Shown here: positions 43,138 through 51,429 of the stretch, piece after piece
Layout of the letters: each line of letters begins with the position of its first letter
Numbering within the stretch: position 1 is the first letter of the stretch
Assembly: GCA_964552795.1 (NCBI GenBank)
Contig: CAZKIO010000004.1
Span: 62,001 to 126,000 of the forward strand
Reading direction: 5' to 3'
Length of the DNA: 64,000 nucleotides
From: JAEUHZ01 sp964552795
GTDB taxonomy: Bacteria > Planctomycetota > UBA1135 > GCA-002686595
The notes under the pieces: model-generated
The model's database searches: none
What the model was told of the DNA's origin: nothing
Seen by the model: only the letters and a program-made list of their open reading frames with translations
Position numbers and translations under genes: made by a program

Positions 43138-43794
43138 ATGCCGCGGAATCCCTTCGACAAGCCGCCGGGCGTGACGTCGAGAGCGCCCGCCGACTCCGGG
43201 AGCATGGATCTACGACGCCACCCGTTGCCGACGAGCACCCGAGGGATGCGCGACCACGCCGACGAGCCGGGCCTTGTGCGCCGCGCCGTCGCCGGCGAGC
43301 GCGCGGCCTTCGACGACCTCGTCCGGACCCACCTGCCGCGCGTGTACGGCCTCCTGTTCCGCATGCTGGGCAACCACGAAGACGCCGAGGACCTCGCGCA
43401 GGAATGCTTCGTGCGCGCCTGGGCCGCGCTGCCGGGCTGGCGTGCCGAGACGCGCTTCGCGGCCTGGATCGACCGCATCGCGGTGCACCTCGCGCGCGAC
43501 CACTGGCGCTCGCGCGGGCGACGCGGACCGACGGCGCTGCTCGACGAAGCGTCGGCGATCGCGCCGCGCGCGGAGAGCGGCGAACTCGGCCGCGCGCTCC
43601 GCGCCGCGATCGAGAGGCTGCCGCCCAGACTGCGCGCGGCAATCGTGCTGCGGGTGCTGGAGGAGCGCGACTACGAGGACGTGGCACGCCTCACGGGTGT
43701 GCGGCCAGCGACCGCGCGGCTGCACGTCCAGCTCGCGCGCCGACGGCTCGTGCGGTGGCTCTCGGCGTGGCTGCCCGGAGGGGGCGCCGCATGA
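43138..43794 (+). CDS. ECF-type RNA polymerase sigma factor
   Basis: This 218-residue protein is an ECF (group 4) sigma factor. Region 2 includes AFDDLVRTHLPRVYGLLFRM and EDAEDLAQECFVRAWAAL. Region 4 includes LPPRLRAAIVLRVLEERDYE and ATARLHVQLARRRL. ECF factors direct polymerase to a small regulon and are held by an anti-sigma factor. The stop overlaps the ATG of the next gene (ATGA), which encodes a zinc-finger membrane protein likely to be that anti-sigma. Start choice is uncertain: ATG 43138 has a GAGGA site, while ATG 43204 and ATG 43246 give shorter products that fit the family equally well. Confidence 0.9.
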   Translation: MPRNPFDKPPGVTSRAPADSGSMDLRRHPLPTSTRGMRDHADEPGLVRRAVAGERAAFDDLVRTHLPRVYGLLFRMLGNHEDAEDLAQECFVRAWAALPGWRAETRFAAWIDRIAVHLARDHWRSRGRRGPTALLDEASAIAPRAESGELGRALRAAIERLPPRLRAAIVLRVLEERDYEDVARLTGVRPATARLHVQLARRRLVRWLSAWLPGGGAA

Positions 43795-45635
43795 GCGCGT
43801 GCCGCGAGAACCGCGCGCGGATCCTGGCCGCGGCGGAGGGCGCGCTGCCGCTGGAACAGCAGCTCGTGCTGGAGGAACATCTGGGTGCATGCCCGCGGTG
43901 CCGCGCGCTCCACGCGCGCGAGTCCGGGCTCCAGGAAGCGTTCGCGCGCCTGCCGGAACCGCCGTTCGAGCGACTCGACGTCGAGCGCTGCATCGACCGC
44001 ATCGGCGCGCGCATTGCGCGCGCGGCCCCGGATGCGGGACCGACGCGACCTCCCGCCGCGGCTCATCGCGTGCGGCTCGCCTGGATCGTCGGGTCCCTGG
44101 CGGCCGCGGCCGGACTCGCCCTGATCCTGGCGAACCTGCGCGACGCAGCGCTGCCGCGCGGCGCCAGCGACGTCGCTTCGACCGTCCCCGCGCCCTTGGC
44201 GCAGTCCCCGGATCCGGAGCCGCGCGCGCCCGAGCCGGCGCCGCTCGCGCCGGATCGCGAACCCGCGCCGGCGCCGATCGACGCCGCCCGTCTCGCGGCC
44301 GTGCGCGAGGAAGTGCGCGGCGCGTTGATCGCCGCACTCCCCGAACTCCCGCGCGAAGGCACGGCGGGGACCGCCGATTCCTTCGTCGCGCGCGTCGACG
44401 AGCGCCTGCGCGATCGCGGCGCCGCGGGCTGGCCCATCGTGCGCCTCGTCGAGGGTTTCGCCGCCGACGTCGAACCGCACGACCTCGCGGTCGCCGCGCT
44501 GCGCTGGCTGGGAGCCCGCGGCGACCGGTTGTCGATCCACGTGCTGCGCGGGGCGCTCGCGTCGCCCGAGCGCAAGCGCGCGGCCGCGTCGGCCCTCGCG
44601 GATTCGGGCCCTTCCGGGCGCGAAGCGCTGGCCGCCACCGTCCTCGATCCCGAATTGTTCCCGCTCGCGCTGTCCGCTTTCCTGCGCGCGCCCGTCGCCG
44701 AACGGCTCCGCCTGCTCGAAGCCGGTCTGCGCAGCGCCGCCCGGAATCCGCTGGATCCCGCGGGCGCGGAGCTCGCGTTCACGCTCGCGGCCCAGGGTGA
44801 CGCGGGGATCGCGCGCCTCGTCGCGCTCGACGCCGAAGGCGTCGTGCGCCAGAGCGTCGCCGCGAACGCGCTCGCCGGCACGCTCTCGATCCGCGAGCGG
44901 TTGCTCGCCGTGATCGGCCCGCCGCCGGGGACGCTGCCGGTGGACGCCACCCTCCGCGCGATCGCAGGCCTGCGGCCGGCCGGCTGCATCGCGTGGCTCG
45001 AGGAGGCGGCGATCGCTCTCGTGCGCCGCGGCGACACCGCGGGCGCGGAGACCGCGCTGCGCGGGCTGGCCGGCATGCCCGAGGCCGACGCGCTGCAGGC
45101 GCTCCTGCGTCTGGAGCGCACGGCGCGGCTTCCGCGACGCAGCGTCTCGGCCGCGATCGCGGCGCACATCGAACGGCATCCGGCCGGCGCCGTGACGCTC
45201 GCGCGGCGGCTTGCCGCGGAGGGTCCGGCCGTTCAGTTGCGCGCGCTGCGCGACTGGGTGCTCGAACAGGGCACCACCGCCAGCGCTCCCGCGCTCGTCG
45301 AACTCGCGCGCAGCGCGCAGCTCTCCGGCACCGACCGTCGCTACGCGCTGCTCCAGGCCGCCGAAGTCGGCGCGCCCGACCTCGCGCCGCGGGTCGCGAC
45401 CCTGTTCGTGGAGCTGCCTGCCGCCGACAACGGCTTGCGCGCGACGTGCCTCGTCGCGCTGCACCGCCTGGCCGGCTCGCCGGCCGTTTCCGCCGCGCTC
45501 GAGCCGACGCCCGCGCCGCTGCGCGAACGCGCGCTGGCCGTCCTGGAAGCGCGCGAGGCGCGCGGCACACCGATCACCACGTCGCAACGCCTGGCGCGCG
45601 CACTGGAACCCGTCCTGGCGCACGCCGACCCCTGA
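43791..45635 (+). CDS. Membrane anti-sigma factor with large external helical-repeat domain
   Basis: This 614-residue protein overlaps the sigma gene by four bases. Residues 1-50 form a zinc-finger anti-sigma region (HLGACPRCRAL: His30, Cys34, Cys37). One transmembrane segment is at about 92-110. A Pro/Ala linker and about 450 residues of HEAT-like helical repeats (AAVALRWLGARGDRLSIHVL, ALVELARSAQLSGTDRRYAL) follow. This is much longer than an ordinary anti-sigma, and the repeat part should lie outside the membrane. It could sense a partner there and release the sigma factor. The link to signal transduction is inferred from overlap and domains. The secretin-N-like gene follows 18 bases downstream. 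Confidence 0.85.
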   Translation: MSACRENRARILAAAEGALPLEQQLVLEEHLGACPRCRALHARESGLQEAFARLPEPPFERLDVERCIDRIGARIARAAPDAGPTRPPAAAHRVRLAWIVGSLAAAAGLALILANLRDAALPRGASDVASTVPAPLAQSPDPEPRAPEPAPLAPDREPAPAPIDAARLAAVREEVRGALIAALPELPREGTAGTADSFVARVDERLRDRGAAGWPIVRLVEGFAADVEPHDLAVAALRWLGARGDRLSIHVLRGALASPERKRAAASALADSGPSGREALAATVLDPELFPLALSAFLRAPVAERLRLLEAGLRSAARNPLDPAGAELAFTLAAQGDAGIARLVALDAEGVVRQSVAANALAGTLSIRERLLAVIGPPPGTLPVDATLRAIAGLRPAGCIAWLEEAAIALVRRGDTAGAETALRGLAGMPEADALQALLRLERTARLPRRSVSAAIAAHIERHPAGAVTLARRLAAEGPAVQLRALRDWVLEQGTTASAPALVELARSAQLSGTDRRYALLQAAEVGAPDLAPRVATLFVELPAADNGLRATCLVALHRLAGSPAVSAALEPTPAPLRERALAVLEAREARGTPITTSQRLARALEPVLAHADP

Positions 45636-45653
45636 CCCCGGAACCTGAACCCC

Positions 45654-47423
45654 ATGCTGCACCTTCTCGCCCTAGCCCTGCTCCCGAGCCTGAACGGCGC
45701 GTCCGACCCGGCCGTCGCCCCGAGCGTCCTGCGCATGCACGACATCGGCGCGGCCGCGCCGCGCGTCGGCCGTATCCACTTCCTGGCCGGCCTCGTGCCC
45801 CTGATCCACGGCAACTACCTGGAGGTCGAGTCGGACGTTCAGCCCCACGGCGACGCGGACGCGCTCGTCGACCTGCTGCGCGCCATGAACCCCGAGGAAT
45901 GGGAGTACGCCGGGCGCGAGCTCAACCTCGGCGACGACGGCCGCCTGCTCGTGCAGGCGCCGGCCGCGCTGCAGGAGTCCACCGCGCGCTTCCTGGCCTG
46001 GATGGAACGCGAGATCGGGCGCAGCACCGATCTGATCGTGGACGTCGTGACGCTGCCGGCCGGCGCGTCCGGCGCGCCGATCCCCGCGATCGTCACGGCC
46101 GCCGAAGTCGAGCGCCACGTCCAGGGAGCGGTTGCGCACCGCCGCTACGCGCTGACATCCACGGCCGGCGGCACGGCGCGGATCCGCGACGAGCGCGCGG
46201 TCCGCATCGTCGTCGACTACGACGTCGAGATCGCCGAGAGCACGAACATGTTCGATCCCGTCGTGGTCGAGCAACGGCTCGGACTGCGCCTCTTCGCCAC
46301 GGCGGCGCCCGGACCGAACGGGCTGTGGCTGGCCCTGGTCTGCAGCGAAACCGAGGCGATCGGCGGGATCGAGGAGCGCGAGCTGCGCTACGACGCGCTG
46401 GTTTCCGCCAAGGAACGGCTCTCGATGCTGTCCGCCCCGCGCGCGCGGCAGGATCTGCCGTTCGTCAACCGCTCGCTGGCGCTCTCGACGTTCCTGCCGG
46501 ACGGCAAGGCGCTCGCGCTCCAGACCGAAGTGGCTGCCGGCGGCGGGCGCGGACCTCGCGTCGTGTTCGTGCGCGCCGAGCGGCCCGCGCCCACCATCCT
46601 CACCTCTCTGCCGCGCGAGGTCTTCGGCGCTGCATCGACGCCCGGCCTCATGCTGCTCGAGCACGGCTCCGTCGCGCCTCCGGGCATCGAACTGGAGTCA
46701 TCCTCCGATTCGGGCGGCCTGCCCGGCGATCTGGGTTCGCGTTTCGGCTCGGGCCTGTGGCTCCTCGCGGCGCGGATCGTGCGCGGAGACACCGACGCCG
46801 TCCTCGACCGCCTGAACTCCGACGGGCCCCCGAGCCGCGAGGTGGAGCTGTGGGATTCCTGGGCGCTCCTGCGCACCGCGCCGCGCGCCGGCGGCGACTC
46901 GCGCGCGGGCGAGCTGCCGGACGCGGCGGAGCTTCTGGGACTGCTCGTGCCGACGCCGCGCACCGCGACGGTGAACCTGGCGCTGCGCCACGGGGCCGGC
47001 GGACGCGCGATCGCGCGGTGCACGCTGCCCATCCGCGCCGGCGCGCCGTCCGCGGCGGTCCTGGGCGACGAGCGGCTGGTCCTGGCGGATTTCGACGTGG
47101 AGGTCGCTTGCGGCTCGAGCGTCGCCGATCCCGTCATCGCCAGCGTGTTCCAGGGTCTCGTCGTGCGGCTCGATGCGCGCGCGACGGCCGACGGCGGCCT
47201 GTCGATCGAGATCGACGCGCGGGCGAGCACGCCGCGCGGCCCGCAGCGCGAGTTCGCCCTGGGCACGCCGCTCCTGGGCGCGATCGACGGGCAGGACGCG
47301 GATCGCCTCGAGGACCGGCGCCGGCTCGTGCTGCCCAAGGGGCCCGGCTCGGCGCGCATCGTGATGGGCGACGGGAGCGCGACATCCGGCGGGCTGATGC
47401 TCGAGGTCGAGGCCTCGAACTGA
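45654..47423 (+). CDS. Secreted protein with secretin-N-like domain
   Basis: I do not recognise a named family for this 589-residue protein. It has a signal peptide (about 1-16). Residues about 60-110 (GDADALVDLLRAM, then LLVQAPAALQESTARFLAWM) resemble the small N-domains of secretins or of related planctomycete exported proteins. The rest is alternating beta/Gly-rich sequence with no enzyme motif. The C-terminal 150 residues again show secretin-like strand patterns, but I cannot confirm the pore domain. It lies 18 bases after the anti-sigma gene, probably in the same operon and possibly the sigma factor's target. It is convergent with an HD-domain gene and separated by a hairpin. Confidence 0.7.
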   Translation: MLHLLALALLPSLNGASDPAVAPSVLRMHDIGAAAPRVGRIHFLAGLVPLIHGNYLEVESDVQPHGDADALVDLLRAMNPEEWEYAGRELNLGDDGRLLVQAPAALQESTARFLAWMEREIGRSTDLIVDVVTLPAGASGAPIPAIVTAAEVERHVQGAVAHRRYALTSTAGGTARIRDERAVRIVVDYDVEIAESTNMFDPVVVEQRLGLRLFATAAPGPNGLWLALVCSETEAIGGIEERELRYDALVSAKERLSMLSAPRARQDLPFVNRSLALSTFLPDGKALALQTEVAAGGGRGPRVVFVRAERPAPTILTSLPREVFGAASTPGLMLLEHGSVAPPGIELESSSDSGGLPGDLGSRFGSGLWLLAARIVRGDTDAVLDRLNSDGPPSREVELWDSWALLRTAPRAGGDSRAGELPDAAELLGLLVPTPRTATVNLALRHGAGGRAIARCTLPIRAGAPSAAVLGDERLVLADFDVEVACGSSVADPVIASVFQGLVVRLDARATADGGLSIEIDARASTPRGPQREFALGTPLLGAIDGQDADRLEDRRRLVLPKGPGSARIVMGDGSATSGGLMLEVEASN

Positions 47424-47425
47424 GC

Positions 47426-47451
47426 GCGCGGCGGCACGGTCAGCGCCGCGC
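47426..47451. terminator. Bidirectional hairpin overlapping a stop codon
   Basis: GCGCGGCG (47426-47433) pairs with CGCCGCGC (47444-47451). The loop contains the minus-strand stop codon (47440-47442). It is 2 bases after the plus-strand stop. Confidence 0.5.
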
Positions 47452-48012
47452 CGCCGACGCCGCAGCATCGACGGCCGCCATGGCGGCGCGCAACTCCGCG
47501 GCGAGGCGCACGTCGCAGCGCGCGGACAGCGCCTCGACGAGCTGGCGCGACGTCTCGAGCGTGCGCTCGCGGCCGCCGTTGAACCTCTTCCACAAGCCCG
47601 CGTCGTCCGTGGCGGCCTGGAGGTCGAGCGCGAGCGTGCGCAGGTTGTGCAGCTTGTCGGCGGCCTTCACCGCCAGCGCGTCGCGCGACAGCGTCGCGAC
47701 GCGCGCGATCCCGCGCGCCTTGCGCTCCTCCCACGAGAGCGACTTGTCCTCGGTCAGCTCCGCGACGATCGCCGCGACCGCGGGGCCGAACTCGGCCCTG
47801 ACGCGCTCCGGCGTCCAGTCCTCGCTGTCCTCGACGACGTCGTGCAGCAGCGCGGCCTGGAGCACGCGGGGCGGACAGCCGAGGCGCGCCAGCATCAGCG
47901 CGAGGTGCACCGGGTGGGCAACGTAAGGTGTGACCCCGTCGCCCTTGCGGACCTGCCCGGCGTGCGCGGCGAGTGCGGCACGCAGTGCCCGTTCGGTCGT
48001 TTCATCGAACAC
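47440..48012 (-). CDS. HD-domain protein resembling small alarmone hydrolases
   Basis: This 190-residue soluble protein has the HD fold found in the hydrolase part of RelA/SpoT and MESH1. Conserved residues align well: His33 in YVAHPVHL, His57-Asp58 in LLHDVVED (with Glu61/Asp62), and Asp119 in KAADKLHN. No synthetase domain is present, so it could be a small (p)ppGpp hydrolase or another HD nucleotide hydrolase. The GTG start has no ribosome site; TACTTT (48021-48026, minus strand) lies 8 bases upstream. It is the last gene of the minus-strand run that begins at 54079, separated from the membrane protein gene by 52 bases. Confidence 0.85.
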   Translation of the reverse strand: MFDETTERALRAALAAHAGQVRKGDGVTPYVAHPVHLALMLARLGCPPRVLQAALLHDVVEDSEDWTPERVRAEFGPAVAAIVAELTEDKSLSWEERKARGIARVATLSRDALAVKAADKLHNLRTLALDLQAATDDAGLWKRFNGGRERTLETSRQLVEALSARCDVRLAAELRAAMAAVDAAASAARR

Positions 48013-48020
48013 GGCGCGAG

Positions 48021-48026
48021 AAAGTA
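48021..48026 (-). promoter_or_regulatory. Candidate -10 box (TACTTT) of the alarmone-hydrolase-like gene
   Basis: TACTTT on the minus strand lies 8 bases before the GTG at 48012. It sits within the gap to the upstream gene, where an ACGGGGTC/GGCCCCGT partial dyad (48026-48053) is also seen. Confidence 0.4.
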
Positions 48027-48064
48027 CGGGGTCGGGACCAATCCTACAACCGGCCCCGTATCCG

Positions 48065-48922
48065 TCAGATCGACACTCTCAGGGGCTTGATCGCCAGCGC
48101 CCCGAACAGCATCGACGCGAGCAGGAACACGATCACCACGCCGCCTGGGCCGGAGGGCAGCCAGCCCAAGTCACGGTCGGGGTAATCGAGCGCCACGCTG
48201 CGGAACGGGGACGCTGCATCGAACGTCGGCTCCGCGGGCCACAACAGCGCGTCGAGGAAGCCGTTGCCGCGCGCCGGCTGCAGCATGCGCGGATCCGCGT
48301 TGCCAGCGGCGACGCGCTTGGTCTCGCGGCCCAGGCCGGGGATCTCGATCGCGATCTCGTACTCGCCGCTCGCGCGCGCGACCACCTCCTGGAACGCACG
48401 GCCTTCGCTCGGCACGCGGACCAGCGGCGAAACGGCTTCGAGGCCCGCGGGGTAGTGCACGACGATCTCGCCGGCGCGCGCGGCGGCCTCGGGCGACAGC
48501 TCGATGCGCAGCGTCGTGCCATCGCCGGCCAGCAGGGCCGCCGTCGGCGCGTGCAGCGGCAGCGGCGCGTACGCGTAGCGCACCACGAGCTGCGCCAGCA
48601 CGAACACGAACGGGATCGAGAGCGGCACGAAGGGCAGGAAGTTGAGGCCCAGGTACTGCAGGTTGCGCCCCAGCACCTTGCCGATCGCGCGCCCCACGAT
48701 CGCGAGGTCGTCCTGCCAGATCCGGATCTCGATCAGGTGGCCCTTGATCCGGTCCTTGACGGCCTTGATGCGGCGCTGCGCCGACAGGTGCTTGAACAGG
48801 TACAGCGCCAGGACGCCGAAGACGCCGCTCACGATCACGAGCGACCAGACCGGCCCGAGCCGGTCGAAGGGCCACAGGAGGACGTCGAACGCCGACGAGA
48901 TCGCGTGGTTCAAGGCGTTCAT
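48065..48922 (-). CDS. Membrane protein with cytoplasmic helical loop (possible Oxa1/EMC3-like layout)
   Basis: This 285-residue protein has a transmembrane helix at about 27-47 (SLVIVSGVFGVLALYLF). A charged helix follows (HLSAQRRIKAVKDRIKGHLI), then further transmembrane segments near 93-115 (LNFLPFVPLSIPFVFVLAQL). Next is a beta-rich external domain (about 120-240), and a last helix near 260-280. The order of first helix, charged hairpin and following helices recalls the Oxa1/EMC3 insertase superfamily, but the match is by layout only. It lies 34 bases after the 65-residue gene on the same strand, downstream of the alkaline-phosphatase-superfamily gene. Function is unknown. Confidence 0.7.
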   Translation of the reverse strand: MNALNHAISSAFDVLLWPFDRLGPVWSLVIVSGVFGVLALYLFKHLSAQRRIKAVKDRIKGHLIEIRIWQDDLAIVGRAIGKVLGRNLQYLGLNFLPFVPLSIPFVFVLAQLVVRYAYAPLPLHAPTAALLAGDGTTLRIELSPEAAARAGEIVVHYPAGLEAVSPLVRVPSEGRAFQEVVARASGEYEIAIEIPGLGRETKRVAAGNADPRMLQPARGNGFLDALLWPAEPTFDAASPFRSVALDYPDRDLGWLPSGPGGVVIVFLLASMLFGALAIKPLRVSI

Positions 48923-48956
48923 CCGCGCTGGCGTCGAGGAGCCCGGAGCCGGGCGC

Positions 48957-49154
48957 TCAGGAGATGTACCCCAGGCCCTTCAGCTTCTCGACGATGTCGG
49001 CGTCGGACTGCGCGCCCTCGAACTTCTGGATCTCCTTCTCGAGCACGTGGACGATGAACTCCTCGTGCGAGGCGTAGCCCGCCGCCGTCGCGATCTTCTT
49101 GATGCGTTCCAGCAGGTCCTTGTCCAACTTGATCTTGTTGCCGCCGCCGAACAT
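48957..49154 (-). CDS. 65-residue helical protein, RHH-like
   Basis: This 65-residue soluble protein starts MFGGGNKIKLDKDLLERIKK, followed by a helix (HEEFIVHVLEKEIQKFEG) and a short C-terminal helix closing KLKGLGYIS. The strand-helix-helix pattern with a basic start resembles ribbon-helix-helix proteins, though DNA contact residues are not clear. It begins 8 bases after the stop of the phosphatase-superfamily gene, so they are in one operon. In this position it could bind or regulate the enzyme rather than DNA. Coding is supported by operon spacing and third-position GC. Confidence 0.7.
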   Translation of the reverse strand: MFGGGNKIKLDKDLLERIKKIATAAGYASHEEFIVHVLEKEIQKFEGAQSDADIVEKLKGLGYIS

Positions 49155-49162
49155 CGCGTTCC

Positions 49163-51241
49163 TCACTCCAGGACGGGAGCGCCGCGCATGCCGGGCTGCG
49201 CCGCGATCCCATAGCTCTTCAGGATTTCCACCGTCAGGTCCTCCAACCCGTGCTCGCCGGGCCGCACCGGCCGCGTGGCCAGCAGCGTTCCGCGCACGAC
49301 CTCCGGCGCCATCAGGTGGCTGCCGTTGAACGTGCCGCCCAGGTTGTCGGCCAGGACCCCGTGCGGTATGCGGCCCAGCGCCGCCTCGTCCGAGTTCCCG
49401 TAGTTCGAGTTGTAACCGACCACGAGGTCGGGCGCCTCCGCGACGCGCCCGCCGCGGTAGACGTCGCGCGCGAGGTCGCAGCGCAGCACGGGCCGCGCGT
49501 CGCCGTCGCGCAGCGCCAGAAGCCCGGCGGAGATCTCGGCCAGCAGGGCCTCGGCCTGCGGTCCCGGCTCCACGATGCCGCTCTCGTCCTCGTCCGTGCC
49601 GGGGATGTCGGCCTCGCGCCCGCGCAGGTTCAGATACAGCGCGTTGAAGCCCACGCCGTAGGCGCGCGTGCGCGTCCAGTCGGCCGCGTCCAGGAGGTAC
49701 ACGGCGGCGTGCTCGGGATCCGTCTCCGGCAGCTCGCGCGCGCGGCCCTCCTTCAGCACGAGGTAGCCGTTCTCCAGCAGCCACGTGTTGAGGCTGAACT
49801 TGCGGCCGTACGGCGCGAAGCCGTGATCGCTCATGACGATCAGCGTCGCGTCCTCTCCGGCGCGCGCGCGCACCTCCCCCAGCACGGGGTCCATGCGCAG
49901 GTACAGATCGAACACGACGTCCTTCCAGGTGCTGCCCGGGCGGCGCGACCAGGCCGACGTGTCGCCGCGCGCGAACTCCGCGTCGTGGTGGGGATGCGCG
50001 GCGTCGTGGTGGCGCCACAGCATGTGGCTGCACAGGTCGACGCCCGAGAAGTAGAAGAACAAGACGCCGCCGCGGCCCTGCACCTCCCAGCGGTCGAACG
50101 CCTGCCCCAGGATGCGCACCCCCTCCTCGTGGACGATCTGCGCCTGCTGCAGGAACTCCAGGTCCGACAGGGCGCCGTCCTTGATCGAGTTGACGTCCTC
50201 GGGCATGCCCTGCGTGTAGTAGAGGCCGCCCTTCTCCGCCACCTCGCGGCTGGCGCCGACCGGCTCGGACACCGGCGCCACGGGCGCGATGGGGTCGATG
50301 TTCACGGGCGAGGCGTAGAGCTCGAACACCGGGTCGATGCGCTTGAGGTGGAAGCGCACGATGCCCGACACCGGCGAGAGCCCGAGGGGCAGGAGGTCGT
50401 AGGACACGCGCACGAAGCTGCTCCAGCCGCCTTCGCGCACCACGATCGCGCGCCCGCCGACCTCGATGGCGGCCGCCCGCGCCTCGCGATCGACGAGCAC
50501 GCGCAGCGGGATCTGCTCCGCCGCGGCGTCGGCGCGGAACGGGTTGGCCGGCCCCGACAAGTACGTGTCGACGCGCCCGTCGAACTCGCGCACCGGCACG
50601 ATGCGGCCCTCGCGGCCCAGGCTCTCGGGCGGCGGATCGCTGGTGTAGAGCGTGTACTCGCCGTAGGCCGAGTCGATCGCCGGCGTCATCATCCCCGAGA
50701 ACGACCAGCCCTGCGACGGCTCGACGGGGAAGTTCGCGGGCATGCGCCAGATGTCGGCCGGCACGCCGTGCTCGCGCAGGATGGTCCAGAACGCCTTGCC
50801 GCTGCGGTTCGACGGCGTGTCGCCGCCCAGCGGGAACTGCCACCCGCCGGGCAGCGGGATCGCGCTGGATTCCCCGGCCTTGACCGTCGCCGAGACCGGA
50901 GCGCGCGTGACGGGATCGCGGTGGAAGAACTCGAAGATCCCGTGCCCGCCGGGGTCCATCCCGGTGATGAAGTTCGACCAGGCCACCGGCGACTGCGGCG
51001 GCGTCGACGTGCGCAAGGGGTGGATGCCGTGCTCGCGCGCGAGGCGCGCGAAGTTGGTCATGCGGTCGGGGAAGCGCTCGATCGCCTCGCGCAGAAGGTC
51101 CGGATCCATGCCGTCGATGCCGAGCACGACGACCTTGGGATGGCGCTCGCCCGCGGGTCCGGAGCGGCGCGTGATCCCCGGCACGAGGAACACCGCCAGC
51201 ACGGCCAACGCGGGCCACACGGTCCAGCGCGGCAGCTTCAT
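49163..51241 (-). CDS. Alkaline-phosphatase-superfamily hydrolase (type I phosphodiesterase-like)
   Basis: This 692-residue exported or membrane-anchored protein has an N-terminal signal-anchor (about 8-24). Motifs of the alkaline phosphatase superfamily are present. The metal-binding Asp43 is in VVLGIDGMDP, and the nucleophile is probably Ser84 in PPQSPVAWSNFITG. DLCSHM and MSDHGF near 400 and 450 carry metal ligands, with a His in NGSHLM near the end. Such enzymes hydrolyse phosphate mono- or diesters, or modify lipids and sugars. The following two small genes are within 8 and 34 bases. The gap to the ATP-grasp gene upstream (51242-51429) is 188 bases and shows no gene. Substrate unknown. 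Confidence 0.88.
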   Translation of the reverse strand: MKLPRWTVWPALAVLAVFLVPGITRRSGPAGERHPKVVVLGIDGMDPDLLREAIERFPDRMTNFARLAREHGIHPLRTSTPPQSPVAWSNFITGMDPGGHGIFEFFHRDPVTRAPVSATVKAGESSAIPLPGGWQFPLGGDTPSNRSGKAFWTILREHGVPADIWRMPANFPVEPSQGWSFSGMMTPAIDSAYGEYTLYTSDPPPESLGREGRIVPVREFDGRVDTYLSGPANPFRADAAAEQIPLRVLVDREARAAAIEVGGRAIVVREGGWSSFVRVSYDLLPLGLSPVSGIVRFHLKRIDPVFELYASPVNIDPIAPVAPVSEPVGASREVAEKGGLYYTQGMPEDVNSIKDGALSDLEFLQQAQIVHEEGVRILGQAFDRWEVQGRGGVLFFYFSGVDLCSHMLWRHHDAAHPHHDAEFARGDTSAWSRRPGSTWKDVVFDLYLRMDPVLGEVRARAGEDATLIVMSDHGFAPYGRKFSLNTWLLENGYLVLKEGRARELPETDPEHAAVYLLDAADWTRTRAYGVGFNALYLNLRGREADIPGTDEDESGIVEPGPQAEALLAEISAGLLALRDGDARPVLRCDLARDVYRGGRVAEAPDLVVGYNSNYGNSDEAALGRIPHGVLADNLGGTFNGSHLMAPEVVRGTLLATRPVRPGEHGLEDLTVEILKSYGIAAQPGMRGAPVLE

Positions 51242-51429
51242 GCCGCGCGCCCCCCGCGCCGGGCGCTCGGGGCCGCGGGAACCCGTGCGGATCGGGCCGG
51301 AGAATACGGAAGGGGGTGCACGTGGGCGCTCGTGGCTCGGGCCGGCCGCGGCCGGCCGGTCGAGCCCGGGATTCTATCGTCCGCGCGCGGCTCCACCCTC
51401 AGTGCCGACACGCGTCCGCCCGCGCGAAC

